Source of the DNA: Rhizobiaceae bacterium
Lineage (GTDB): Bacteria; Pseudomonadota; Alphaproteobacteria; Rhizobiales; Rhizobiaceae
Length of the DNA stretch: 64,000 nt
NCBI GenBank assembly: GCA_019635755.1
Contig: JAHBYW010000003.1
Coordinates: forward strand, 62,001-126,000
Reading direction: 5' to 3'
Positions 54,778 through 62,921 of this stretch are shown one piece after another (within the stretch, counting starts at the first letter, position 1; every line of letters starts with the position of its first letter). A program made the position numbers and the translations under genes. The notes under the pieces were generated by a model. It saw nothing but the letters and a program-made list of their open reading frames with translations, was not told where the DNA came from and made no database searches.

Positions 54778-55989
54778 TCAGGGAAAGAGCGGCGCCTGTG
54801 CCATCTGCAGGTGCAGCGCCGTGCCATCGTAGGGATGCGCCTCGGCAACCGCCTCGTTCAGGTCGTGGCCGAGGCCCGGCTCCTTCGACGGGATGACGTG
54901 GCCGTCCTGCCATTCGATCTTCCTCGTCAGCAGCTGCTCGTGGAAGCCGTCCCACTGCTTGAGCGATTCCAGGATGAGGAAGTTTGGAAGCGTCGCCGCC
55001 ATCTGGATGTTGGCCGCGCCGACGATCGGCCCGCAATAGCAGTGCGGCGCGACCTGGATGTGATAGGCCTCCGCCATCGCGGCGATCTTCTTCGTCTCGA
55101 GGATGCCGCCCGAGCGGCCGAGGTCGGGCTGCAGGATCGTCGCGGCGCGGTTCTCGATGACGCGCGCGAACTCCCACTTGGTCGTCAGCCGCTCGCCGGT
55201 GGCGATGGGGATCTTCGTCTGCGCCGCCACCTGCGCCATCACCTCGGGCATGTCCGGCGGCACCGGCTCCTCGAACCACAGCGGATCGTAGGGCTCGATG
55301 GCCCGCGCCATGCGCAGCGCACCCGACGCAGTGAACTGGCCGTGCGTGCCGAACAGGATGTCCGCCCTGGTGCCCACCGCCTCGCGGATGGCTTTCACCA
55401 TCCGCGCCGACAGGTCGATGTCGACCAGCCGCGGCTGGTGCCCGTCGAAGGCGGTGTACGGCCCGGCGGGGTCCAGCTTCACCGCGTCGAACCCCTGCTC
55501 GACGTAGAGCGCCGCGCACTCGGCCGCCATGTCGGGGTCGTTGTAGACGTTCTTCGGGGCGACGTCCTCGGTGTGGACGCTGCCCGTGTGCGGGTAGAGG
55601 TAGGTGTAGGAGCGTAGCGTCTCGTGAACCTGGCCGCCCAGCAGCTTGTAGACGGGCTTGCCGGCCTCCTTGCCGATGATGTCCCAGCAGGCCATCTCCA
55701 GCGCCGAGACGCAGCCCATCATCGACACGTCGGGCCGCTGGGTAAAGCCGGAGGAATAGGCACGGCGGAAGAACGTCTCGATGTCGTGCGGATCGTGGCC
55801 GACGAGATAGCGTTCGGCGCAGTCCTCGATCATCCTCGCCGTGACATGCGGCCCGAAGGTCGCATTGTAGGCTTCGCCGTAGCCGACGACGTTGGAGTCG
55901 GTCGTCAGCCTGACGAAGATGAAATACTTGCCGCCGATGCCCGGCGGCGGGTTGTTCACCACGAAGGTTTTGACGTCGGTGATTTTCAT
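54778..55989 (-). CDS. mandelate racemase/enolase superfamily sugar-acid dehydratase
   Basis: 403 residues. N-terminal capping domain MKITDVKTFVVNNPPPGIGGKYF, barrel domain with EQGFDAVKLDPAG, ADILFGTHGQF, WFEEPVPPDMPE, IPIATGERLTTKWEF and PHCYCGPIVG. Metal-binding and base positions (KLD, EEP, GER, HCY) agree with acid-sugar dehydratases such as galactonate/mannonate-type enzymes; the exact substrate cannot be read. It converges with the TRAP genes, so a sugar acid imported by that transporter is a plausible substrate, as inference only. Confidence 0.85.
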   Translation of the reverse strand: MKITDVKTFVVNNPPPGIGGKYFIFVRLTTDSNVVGYGEAYNATFGPHVTARMIEDCAERYLVGHDPHDIETFFRRAYSSGFTQRPDVSMMGCVSALEMACWDIIGKEAGKPVYKLLGGQVHETLRSYTYLYPHTGSVHTEDVAPKNVYNDPDMAAECAALYVEQGFDAVKLDPAGPYTAFDGHQPRLVDIDLSARMVKAIREAVGTRADILFGTHGQFTASGALRMARAIEPYDPLWFEEPVPPDMPEVMAQVAAQTKIPIATGERLTTKWEFARVIENRAATILQPDLGRSGGILETKKIAAMAEAYHIQVAPHCYCGPIVGAANIQMAATLPNFLILESLKQWDGFHEQLLTRKIEWQDGHVIPSKEPGLGHDLNEAVAEAHPYDGTALHLQMAQAPLFP

Positions 55990-56040
55990 CGTTGGTCCCC
56001 GCTCATTCGGACGGTCGTCGCTTGAATTCGGGCCCCGGCG

Positions 56041-56364
56041 TCATGCCAGGCCAAAGAAGAGTGCGATGGAGCGATCCACCGAGGACAATGTGTCCGCGTC
56101 CAGCCGGCCTATCGGAGAGCCGACCTTCTCACGCGGTGTGGTCATCGCTTTGTCGACCATGATCTGCGACGGCATTCTCAGTCCATTTCCGGGCGAGGGC
56201 TGAACCGTTACTCGCGCATATCCCCCATCCACCAAGGTCGAGGAAATCAGCAGGACCGTTACCGTCGCAGTGGCGTCGAAAAAGTCTGCCTGAACCACCA
56301 ACGCCGGCCGCGGTTTCCCAAAGTCTCCAGACAACGCGACCGTGACGATATCCCCGCGTTTCAC
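56041..56364 (-). CDS. mazF: type II toxin, MazF/PemK family mRNA interferase
   Basis: 107 residues from GTG overlapping the antitoxin stop (GTGA). KRGDIVTVALSGDFGKPRPALVVQAD and LLISSTLVDGGYARVTVQPSPGNGL, QIMVDKAMTTPREKVG are the conserved strands, with the usual Arg near residue 20 and Thr/Ser in the substrate groove. MazF cleaves single-stranded mRNA in the cytosol. It is co-translated with its antitoxin. Confidence 0.9.
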   Translation of the reverse strand: MKRGDIVTVALSGDFGKPRPALVVQADFFDATATVTVLLISSTLVDGGYARVTVQPSPGNGLRMPSQIMVDKAMTTPREKVGSPIGRLDADTLSSVDRSIALFFGLA

Positions 56365-56573
56365 TCCGGCAGTTCCGCCAGCGCCGCGTCGAGAAAGTCC
56401 AGGAGTTCACGATCCGCTCGATCCGCTTTCGCCATGGCAAGTGACTGTCGGTGGCACTCGGCAGCGAACCCCGGAACGCGCGTATCAGGCACCCATATCT
56501 GAAGAGGCCGCAAACCGGCCTGCCGCAGCGAGTCGCGTCGCTTCTGCACACGTTGTGTTGTTGGGACGGGCAT
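56361..56573 (-). CDS. mazE: type II antitoxin, MazE family (DUF3018)
   Basis: 70 residues. VQKRRDSLRQAGLRPLQIWVPDTRVPGF is the DUF3018 DNA-binding part, with the C-terminal helix ADRADRELLDFLDAALAEL that wraps the toxin. ATG 56573 is chosen: SD AGGAGCGAG precedes it, and a longer frame to 56624 would run through the operator palindrome. It binds MazF and probably represses the pair. Confidence 0.88.
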   Translation of the reverse strand: MPVPTTQRVQKRRDSLRQAGLRPLQIWVPDTRVPGFAAECHRQSLAMAKADRADRELLDFLDAALAELPE

Positions 56574-56589
56574 CGATCTCGCTCCTGTT

Positions 56590-56605
56590 GCGTTACATGT
56601 AACGC
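56590..56605. promoter_or_regulatory. perfect 16-bp palindrome, candidate mazEF operator
   Basis: GCGTTACATGTAACGC, fully self-complementary, 17 bases upstream of the mazE start codon and 20 bases from the GMC gene stop. Position and symmetry fit the autoregulatory operator of a type II toxin-antitoxin pair. Confidence 0.7.
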
Positions 56606-56624
56606 TTTCGGCACTCGATTTCAA

Positions 56625-58241
56625 TCACCGCTGATCCTCCAGCACGAGGTCGGCGCCCTTCCAGCCGGTCATGATGGAGGGCGCGTTGGTGTTGCCGGAA
56701 ATGTTCTCCGGGAAGATCGACGCGTCGATGACGCGCAGGCCCTCGACGCCATGCACACGGAGCCTCGAGTCCACCACCGACTGCGCCGGGTCCGGTCCCA
56801 TGCGGCAGGTCGAGACGGGGTGATAGACCGTGCCGCTGCGCTTGCGGAAATCGGCGATGAGGTCGGCGTCGGACTGCACCTTGGGACCCGGCAAAATCTC
56901 CTCGAGGATCACGTCCGCCATCGCCGGCTGCGCGGCGATGGTGCGCACGAACTTCACCGCCGCAAGCATCTCGGCCACGTCGGTGTCCGTCGAATAGGCG
57001 TTGGCGGTGATCTTCGGATAGTCGCGCGGATCGGCCGTGCGGATCATGATCTCGCCGCGACTGCTCGGCCGGCAGTTGGACAGGCCGATGGAGAAGCCCG
57101 GCCACGGGTCCGGCGTCAGGATCGGCCGCTCGCCGGTCTTGGGGATGACCGTGGAGAATGCCTGGAAGTAGAGCTGCATGTTCGGGCGTTCGAGCGCCGG
57201 ATCGGTGCGGAAGAAGCCGCCGGCATTGTTCATCGACAGCGACAGCGGGCCGCCGCGCGTCAGCAGGTAGCGCATGCCGACCAGCATCTTGCCCCACCAC
57301 GGCCTCAGCGTCTGGTTCAGCGTCGGCAGCCGCCCCTTGTAGGTGTAGTTGATGCCGACATGGTCCTGCAGGTTGCGGCCGACATTCTCGTTGGCGTGGA
57401 CGACCTCGATGCCAAGCCCGCCGAGATGATTGCCCGGACCGACGCCCGACAGTTGCAAGAGCTGCGGCGAGTTGACCGAGCCGGCCGAGACGATGACTTC
57501 GCGGCCGGCGCGCGCGACGTGCTTCCGGCCGTTCCGCTCATATTCGACGCCGACCGCGCGCCGGCCCTCGAACAGGATGCGTGTCGCCAGCGCGTTCATC
57601 TCGACGGTGAGGTTCTCGCGCTTCATCGCCGGGCGCAGGAAAGCGCGCGCCGCAGAGAGGCGGCGTCCGTTCCGCGTGTTGATCTGGTAGACGCCTACGC
57701 CGTCCTGCGCGGCGCCGTTGAAGTCGGGATTGAGCGGCAGGCCCGCCTGCTGTCCCGCCTCCAGGTAGCGATAGGTCAGCGGATGCGTCACCGTCCGGCA
57801 GTCGGTGATGTGCATGGGACCGCCCACGCCACGCCACTGGTCGGCGCCGGCCTCGTTGTCCTCCATCGCCTTGAAGACGGGAAGCACGTCGGCATAGCTC
57901 CATCCGGGATTGCCCTCGGCCGCCCAGGAATCGTAGTCGGCCGCGTGGCCGCGGATCCAGACCATCGCATTGATCGAGCTCGACCCGCCGAGCACCCTGC
58001 CGCGCGGCCAGTGGTCGGCATTGCCGGCCAGGCCGGGATCGGGCTCGGCGCGATAGTTCCAGTTCACCGCGGGATCGTAGAAGGTCTTGCCGTAGCCGAG
58101 CGGCATCTGCACGTAGAAGCGCATGTCGGAGCCGCCGGCCTCCAGCACAAGCACCGAATGGCGGCCGCTGGCCGTCAGCCTGTCCGCCACGACCGAGCCG
58201 GCCGATCCCGACCCGACAATGATGAAGTCGTAGGTACGCAT
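56625..58241 (-). CDS. GMC family oxidoreductase (choline dehydrogenase-like)
   Basis: 538 residues. N-terminal FAD fold YDFIIVGSGSAGSVVADRLTA, GMC signature RGRVLGGSSSINAMVWIRGH, second signature GSVNSPQLLQLSGVGP, and the active-site VYHPVSTCRMG plus the C-terminal NTNAPSIMTGWKGAD. FAD-linked alcohol oxidation; acceptor and substrate unknown. ATG 58241 starts right before the FAD fold. Ends just ahead of the mazE operator. Confidence 0.92.
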   Translation of the reverse strand: MRTYDFIIVGSGSAGSVVADRLTASGRHSVLVLEAGGSDMRFYVQMPLGYGKTFYDPAVNWNYRAEPDPGLAGNADHWPRGRVLGGSSSINAMVWIRGHAADYDSWAAEGNPGWSYADVLPVFKAMEDNEAGADQWRGVGGPMHITDCRTVTHPLTYRYLEAGQQAGLPLNPDFNGAAQDGVGVYQINTRNGRRLSAARAFLRPAMKRENLTVEMNALATRILFEGRRAVGVEYERNGRKHVARAGREVIVSAGSVNSPQLLQLSGVGPGNHLGGLGIEVVHANENVGRNLQDHVGINYTYKGRLPTLNQTLRPWWGKMLVGMRYLLTRGGPLSLSMNNAGGFFRTDPALERPNMQLYFQAFSTVIPKTGERPILTPDPWPGFSIGLSNCRPSSRGEIMIRTADPRDYPKITANAYSTDTDVAEMLAAVKFVRTIAAQPAMADVILEEILPGPKVQSDADLIADFRKRSGTVYHPVSTCRMGPDPAQSVVDSRLRVHGVEGLRVIDASIFPENISGNTNAPSIMTGWKGADLVLEDQR

Positions 58242-58378
58242 GAGAAATCCCCGGCGCAGGCTAGCCGGTCCGTACCGCGCCGTCACGCCCGCCGACCGGC
58301 ACGCCTTGTGAGAAATGCGACCGCCGTTGACGGAGAAATGACCGCCCGATACGCCTTCCAGCGAATGCGGAGGCAGAT

Positions 58379-58762
58379 GTGAGCGAGCAGCAACCCCTGG
58401 GCGAACTGACCCTTCGCACGCTGGCCATGCCGGCCGACGCCAATGCCGCGGGCGACATCTTTGGCGGCTGGGTGATGGCGCAGATGGACCTGGCCTGCGG
58501 CATCCGCGCCGCCGAGCGGGCCAAGGGGCGCGTGGTGACGGCGGCGGTCAAGGAAATGTCCTTCGCCAAACCGATGAAGGTCGGCGACACGCTTGTGATC
58601 TACACCCATATCGAGCGCGTCGGACGCACGTCGATGGTGCTGAAGGTCGAGGCATGGGCGCAGCGCTACCTGACCGACATCGTCGAGAAGGTCACCGACG
58701 CGGATTTCGTCATGGTGGCGCTGGACAAGGCCGGCAAGCCGAAGCCGGTGCCGGCAGCCTAG
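58379..58762 (+). CDS. acyl-CoA thioesterase, YciA-like hotdog protein
   Basis: 127 residues from GTG with SD GCGGAGGC. Hotdog features: RTLAMPADANAAGDIFGGWVMAQMDLAC, VVTAAVKEMSFAKPMKVGDT and RTSMVLKVEAWAQRY. The catalytic Asp in the AAGDIFGG segment is present. It hydrolyses acyl-CoA in the cytosol. Divergent from the GMC gene. Confidence 0.92.
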   Translation: MSEQQPLGELTLRTLAMPADANAAGDIFGGWVMAQMDLACGIRAAERAKGRVVTAAVKEMSFAKPMKVGDTLVIYTHIERVGRTSMVLKVEAWAQRYLTDIVEKVTDADFVMVALDKAGKPKPVPAA

Positions 58763-58852
58763 CGGGGAGCATCCCGACGCGACGAAGAGCGAACCGTGCT
58801 ATGCTGGCACCCGTCCCCGGCCGGGTGCCGGGTCCAGCGCATGGAGATTCCC

Positions 58853-59230
58853 ATGACCCCAGCCACCAGAGCCTTCCTGGCCGCGGCGTTCGCGATCAGC
58901 CTCATGACCGGCGCGGTGCACGCCGAGGTGAAGGAAGGCGACCCGGGCGCGACGTGCACCAACAGCACCGAGACGATCCAGGGCCAGCAGGCGAGCTGCA
59001 AATCGTGCTCCGCCACCAAATGCGACACCAGCGGCAGCACGGTGACGAACTGCCGGAAGGAAACGACCAAGACCTGCACGATCGGCGGCAAGGTGGTGAA
59101 TCCGACCGGGATCAAGACGACGGTGGTGCCGCTTCAGCAGAGCGAGGTGCTGGAGATGAGCCCGGGCGGCGACACCGGGAAGTCGCCGGCGGCCAACGTC
59201 AAGACGAACAAGGTGCTGAAGAAGCCTTAG
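58853..59230 (+). CDS. small secreted Cys-rich hypothetical protein
   Basis: 125 residues. Signal peptide of about 24 residues (ISLMTGAVHA). The mature part has six Cys in the first half (ATCTNS, ASCKSCSATKCDTS, TNCRKETTKTCTIGG), which could form disulfides or bind metal, then a polar tail with Lys. Not recognised. ATG 58853 has GGAG 6 bases upstream; the open frame before it lacks a signal-like start. Confidence 0.7.
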   Translation: MTPATRAFLAAAFAISLMTGAVHAEVKEGDPGATCTNSTETIQGQQASCKSCSATKCDTSGSTVTNCRKETTKTCTIGGKVVNPTGIKTTVVPLQQSEVLEMSPGGDTGKSPAANVKTNKVLKKP

Positions 59231-59267
59231 GCGCGGTCCGCGCACGCCCCAGGCAGATCGGGCCGCC

Positions 59268-59705
59268 TCAGCCCTGTGCGGCCTGGTCGAAGCGGTCACG
59301 CGCCTGGCCGATGCGCCCGATGTTCTGGCGCGCCCACAGGCCGAGCGCGCGCACGGGAACCTGGAGCTCGCGGCCGAGGTCGGTGAGCTCGTAATCCACC
59401 CGCGGCGGTATCGTCGGAAAGACGGTCCGCGTGACGAAGCCGTCGCGCTCGAGATTGCGGAGCGTCGTGGTGAGCATCTTCTGCGAGATGCCGCCTATCA
59501 GCCGGCGCAGCTCGTTGAAGCGCATCGGGCCGGACCCCAGCAGTTCGACCACCAGCACGGTCCACTTGTCGCCAATCCGCGACAGGACCTCGCTGATCCC
59601 CTGGCATTCCGCGCGATTCACGGCAGGCGTCCCGGACCCGTCAGCCGGCGCATGGCCGGTTTCCGTCCCGTGCCCATTGGTCTCCAAATGGTGACGAAGT
59701 GTCAA
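59268..59705 (-). CDS. HxlR-type winged-helix transcriptional regulator
   Basis: 145 residues from TTG with SD GGAGG 7 bases upstream. wHTH core: ISEVLSRIGDKWTVLVVELLGSGPMRFNELRRLIGGISQKMLTTTLRNLERDGFVTR, then PPRVDYELTDLGREL. HxlR proteins usually repress a divergent redox or detoxification gene; here the divergent gene is a NAD(P)H-dependent flavin reductase, 109 bases away. The Cys in RAECQG just before the wHTH could sense electrophiles, as in YodB. Confidence 0.88.
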   Translation of the reverse strand: MTLRHHLETNGHGTETGHAPADGSGTPAVNRAECQGISEVLSRIGDKWTVLVVELLGSGPMRFNELRRLIGGISQKMLTTTLRNLERDGFVTRTVFPTIPPRVDYELTDLGRELQVPVRALGLWARQNIGRIGQARDRFDQAAQG

Positions 59706-59814
59706 GAAAGTGCCTCCTTGCCAGCCCTTCCACAGTTTCCAATATAGTGCCGGTATCGTTTTGTTACCAGGGCTCCTCCCGAGACCGCCAGAGACCGTGA
59801 AGAAGGAAACTCCC

Positions 59815-60414
59815 ATGTCCAAACCCAAGATCGGAATCATCGTCGGCTCGACGCGCGACACGCGCTTCGCCGACAAGCCTGCCGCCTGGATCGCCAAGAT
59901 CGCCAAGGAACGCACCGACCTCGACTTCGAGATCGTCGACGTGCGCGACTACAACCTGCCGTTCTTCAACGAGGTCGCGTCGAACGCCTGGGTGCCGTCG
60001 AAGAGCGAGGCCGCGCAGAAGTGGCAGAAGAAGATCGGCAGCCTCGACGGCTTCCTGATCGTCGCCGCCGAATACAACCGGTCGCCGACCGCGTCACTGA
60101 AGAACGCGCTCGACCATGCCTATGTGGAATGGAACAAGAAGCCGGTGGCCTTCGTGGGCTACGGCGCGGTCGGCGCGGCGCGCGCCATCGAGCAGCTGCG
60201 CACCATCGCGGTCGAGCTCCAGATGGCGCCGACGCGGACGGCCGTGCACATCGCCGGGGCCGACTTCATGGCCGTCTGGCAGCAGGGCAAGAACCTCGAG
60301 GACTTCGAGCACCTGAACCAGTCGGCGCGCGACACGATCGGCCAGCTCGCCTGGTGGACGCATGCGCTCACCGCCGCCCGCAGGAACGACGCCGTGGCCG
60401 CGCAGGCCGCGTAG
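59815..60414 (+). CDS. NAD(P)H-dependent FMN reductase
   Basis: 199 residues. Flavodoxin-like: KIGIIVGSTRDTRFADKPAAWI, DFEIVDVRDYNLPFFNE, DGFLIVAAEYNRSPTASLKNALDHAY, VAFVGYGAVGAARAIEQLR. ATG 59815 has AAGGAA upstream. Likely repressed by the divergent HxlR protein and induced by quinones or similar compounds; this is inference from context. A hairpin terminator follows. Confidence 0.92.
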   Translation: MSKPKIGIIVGSTRDTRFADKPAAWIAKIAKERTDLDFEIVDVRDYNLPFFNEVASNAWVPSKSEAAQKWQKKIGSLDGFLIVAAEYNRSPTASLKNALDHAYVEWNKKPVAFVGYGAVGAARAIEQLRTIAVELQMAPTRTAVHIAGADFMAVWQQGKNLEDFEHLNQSARDTIGQLAWWTHALTAARRNDAVAAQAA

Positions 60415-60438
60415 GTTCGGTTCTTGCGGTGTGTATGA

Positions 60439-60460
60439 AAGGGCGGCTTCGGCCGCCCTT
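60439..60460. terminator. bidirectional hairpin terminator
   Basis: AAGGGCGGC TTCG GCCGCCCTT, 9-bp perfect stem with a TTCG tetraloop between the convergent flavin reductase and CNNM genes, CTTC downstream. Confidence 0.75.
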
Positions 60461-60470
60461 CTTGCGTCGT

Positions 60471-61781
60471 CTACCGCAGCTTTTCGCGGCGTGCTCCGGG
60501 CAGCTTCTTCGCCAGCACCTTGTCGATGCGCCGTCCGTCGAGGTCGACCACCTCGAAGCGCCAGCCCTGCGCATCGACCCATTCGCCGGTGGCAGGAAGC
60601 TTGCTCATCTTGGAGAGCACGTAGCCGGCCAGCGTCTCGTAGTCGCGCTTCTCCGGAAGATCGATGTGCAGGTGCTCGGCCATCTCGTCGGCCGGCAGCG
60701 AGCCCGAGAGCAGCAGCGATCCGTCCTCGCGCCGGACGATCTGGCGCTCCTCGTCCTCCTCGTAGTCCGAGCGGAAGACGCCGGTGATTGCCTCAAGCAC
60801 GTCGGCCGGCGTCACGATCCCTTCGAAATGCCCGTATTCGTCGTGGACCAGCGCGACGGGGACATCCGAGTTCTTCAGCGTCGTCAGCACGTCCAGCGCA
60901 TCCGCCTGGTCGTGCACGATCGGCGCCTTCTTCACATATTTGCGCACGTCGAGCGGCTTGCGGGCCAGCAGCGCCGCGAGCACCTCGCGCGTCTGCACGA
61001 CGCCGATCATGCTGTCGACACTGCCCTCGCCAGCGGGAAGCCGGGAATGCGGCGTGTCCAGCAGCGCCTTTCGGATCGCCTTGGGGTCGGCGTTCAGGTT
61101 GACCCAATCCACGTCGGTCCGCGGCGTCATCAGCGCCCGCACCGCGCGGTCGCCGAGGCGCATGACGCCGGCAATCATCCGGCGCTCGTCGCTTTCGATC
61201 GTGCCGTGGTGCTCGGCCTCGGCGACGAGCATCTTGATCTCCTCGTCCGTGACCTTCTCCTCGCTCTCCTCCTTCTGGCCGAGAAGGCGCAGAACGCCGC
61301 GCCCGGAAAAGTCGAGCAGCCAGACAAGCGGATAGGCGACCTTGGACAGGACGGTCATCGCCGGCGAGACGCGCACCGCGATCCCTTCCGGGTTCCGCAG
61401 CGCGATCTGCTTGGGCACCAGTTCGCCGACGATGAGCGAGGCGTAGGTGATGATGGCGACGACGATGCCGACGCCCAGCGCGTCCGCCACGCCGTCCGGC
61501 ACGCCTGCCTCGACAAGAACGTGCGCCAGGCGCTGGCCAAGCGTCGCACCCGAGAATGCGCCCGACAGGACGCCGACCAGCGTGATGCCGATCTGCACCG
61601 TGGACAGGAAGCGGCCGGGGTTGGCGGCAAGGGCGAGCGCGCGGCTCGCGCCCTTCACGCCGCGGTCGATCATCGTCTTCAACCGCGCCGGGCGCGACGA
61701 GACGACGGCGAGTTCCGACATCGCCAGAAGGCCATTGATCAGGATGAGGACGACGACGGCGCCGATTTCGATGACGAGCAT
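60471..61781 (-). CDS. CNNM/CorC-type membrane protein (hemolysin family, TlyC-like)
   Basis: 436 residues. CNNM membrane domain (about residues 1-180: NGLLAMSELAVVSSRPARL, IGITLVGVLSGAFSG, LIVGELVPKQIALRNPE), two CBS domains (about 205-320: RAVRALMTPRTDVDWVN, VALVHDEYGHFEGIVTPADVLEAITG) and a C-terminal CorC_HlyC domain. Linked to divalent cation, mainly magnesium, efflux. Single gene. Confidence 0.92.
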   Translation of the reverse strand: MLVIEIGAVVVLILINGLLAMSELAVVSSRPARLKTMIDRGVKGASRALALAANPGRFLSTVQIGITLVGVLSGAFSGATLGQRLAHVLVEAGVPDGVADALGVGIVVAIITYASLIVGELVPKQIALRNPEGIAVRVSPAMTVLSKVAYPLVWLLDFSGRGVLRLLGQKEESEEKVTDEEIKMLVAEAEHHGTIESDERRMIAGVMRLGDRAVRALMTPRTDVDWVNLNADPKAIRKALLDTPHSRLPAGEGSVDSMIGVVQTREVLAALLARKPLDVRKYVKKAPIVHDQADALDVLTTLKNSDVPVALVHDEYGHFEGIVTPADVLEAITGVFRSDYEEDEERQIVRREDGSLLLSGSLPADEMAEHLHIDLPEKRDYETLAGYVLSKMSKLPATGEWVDAQGWRFEVVDLDGRRIDKVLAKKLPGARREKLR

Positions 61782-61859
61782 TTGGGGTTCAATAGCATCT
61801 TGCGGTGCACAACAGGAATACGTTCCGAGGAAAAGCTGCGGCGGCCCGCGGCAGGCCTG

Positions 61860-62582
61860 CTAGCCGTTTCCCGCCCCCGACTTCAAGACCCCGACCAGCG
61901 CGGCCCCGTCGGTAAAGTAAAGGTCGCCACCGCCGTTCCGGCCCTCCCAGGTGGCCCCGCGACCGGGCACGGAATGGGAGCTGGCGACCGCGCCGGCCTT
62001 GTCGAGATTGGCAATGACATAGTCGCGTTCGGCATCGACGTCGGGCGCGATGTGGTGGGTAACCTCGCCGGTGTAGGCGCTGATGCCGACGGAGCGGTCG
62101 AAGCTCGCGGTGCCGAGCCAGAGCGGGCGACCGTCATGCGTCTCCGTCGTCTGCCATAGGCGGACATGGTGGCGCCGGTCCGCACTCGCGCCCTCCTGCT
62201 TCTCGAAGGCGAGATCCTGCTTGCGGCCCTCATAGATGAGCGTCGAGATGGGCGCATCCTTATAGGGGCGATCCAGCGCCACCGACAGGCCGATCTCGAT
62301 CCCCGATGCCAGCGTCACCGGGTCGGCCGGATTCCAGGCCGCCTCGGCGAAGGCACGCAGGACCTCCTCCCGGGTCCCCACCAGCCCGACATTGACCGGG
62401 TCGCCCGGAATGCCGGCCGTGGTCGTGGTCAGCATCGTCCGACCGGACGTGTCGACGCGTTCCTCGATCCGCGACCAGATTGCGGGCAGCACGACATAGG
62501 CGACGGCGAGATAGGCGATGGCAATGACCGCCAGCGCGGTCGCAAGCCGCCGGCGGGCCGAATGACGTTTGCGGGTTTCCAC
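61860..62582 (-). CDS. LssY C-terminal-domain protein with membrane anchor
   Basis: 240 residues from GTG 62582. One membrane helix (ALAVIAIAYLAVAYVVLP, about residues 15-32), then the LssY_C pattern: GIPGDPVNVGLVGTREEVLRAF, APISTLIYEGRKQDLAFEK, RRHHVRLWQ and PLWLGTASFDRSVG. Function unknown; the domain is also attached to phosphatase-like membrane proteins. No good SD is visible at the chosen start, and the frame is open further upstream without conserved sequence. Confidence 0.75.
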   Translation of the reverse strand: METRKRHSARRRLATALAVIAIAYLAVAYVVLPAIWSRIEERVDTSGRTMLTTTTAGIPGDPVNVGLVGTREEVLRAFAEAAWNPADPVTLASGIEIGLSVALDRPYKDAPISTLIYEGRKQDLAFEKQEGASADRRHHVRLWQTTETHDGRPLWLGTASFDRSVGISAYTGEVTHHIAPDVDAERDYVIANLDKAGAVASSHSVPGRGATWEGRNGGGDLYFTDGAALVGVLKSGAGNG

Positions 62583-62921
62583 CGTGGTTGCATAGAGCGG
62601 CCGCGCCCATCCGCCAATCCGGCGTTGCGCAACGCGATGGTCGCCGCACTCGGTCCAGGAGCAATTCACACGGCAAATATCAACCTTTCGGCGGATGCGT
62701 CGCGATACCGGCCCGCAGTAAAGTTGCGCCGCCATCTCCCGGACCTTGTGCGGTCGCGGCGGTGGATGCGGGGGAACATATCCCGCTGCAAGGCGGGAGG
62801 CCCGGCGAGCCGGACAGCCCATCCTGTCGCATCGTGAAAACTCAGCAGCCGTGCCCCATGGGCGCACCCATTCCGCCGGCATGGCTCCCGCAGCGATCCG
62901 GCCTGACACAGGAGAACGACA
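62583..62921. other. 339-base gap between divergent LssY_C and RTX genes
   Basis: No supported gene or repeat. The last bases hold AGGAG at 62910-62914, the SD of the RTX gene. An AT-richer stretch near 62670-62700 may hold promoters for one or both genes, but I cannot place boxes. Confidence 0.4.

Noticed and set aside
58853-59230. Second bufferin-like precursor
   Set aside because: The Cys-rich exported protein lacks the EKCYG..NDCAAG..TSC..G pattern of DUF2282 and has no DUF692 gene nearby.
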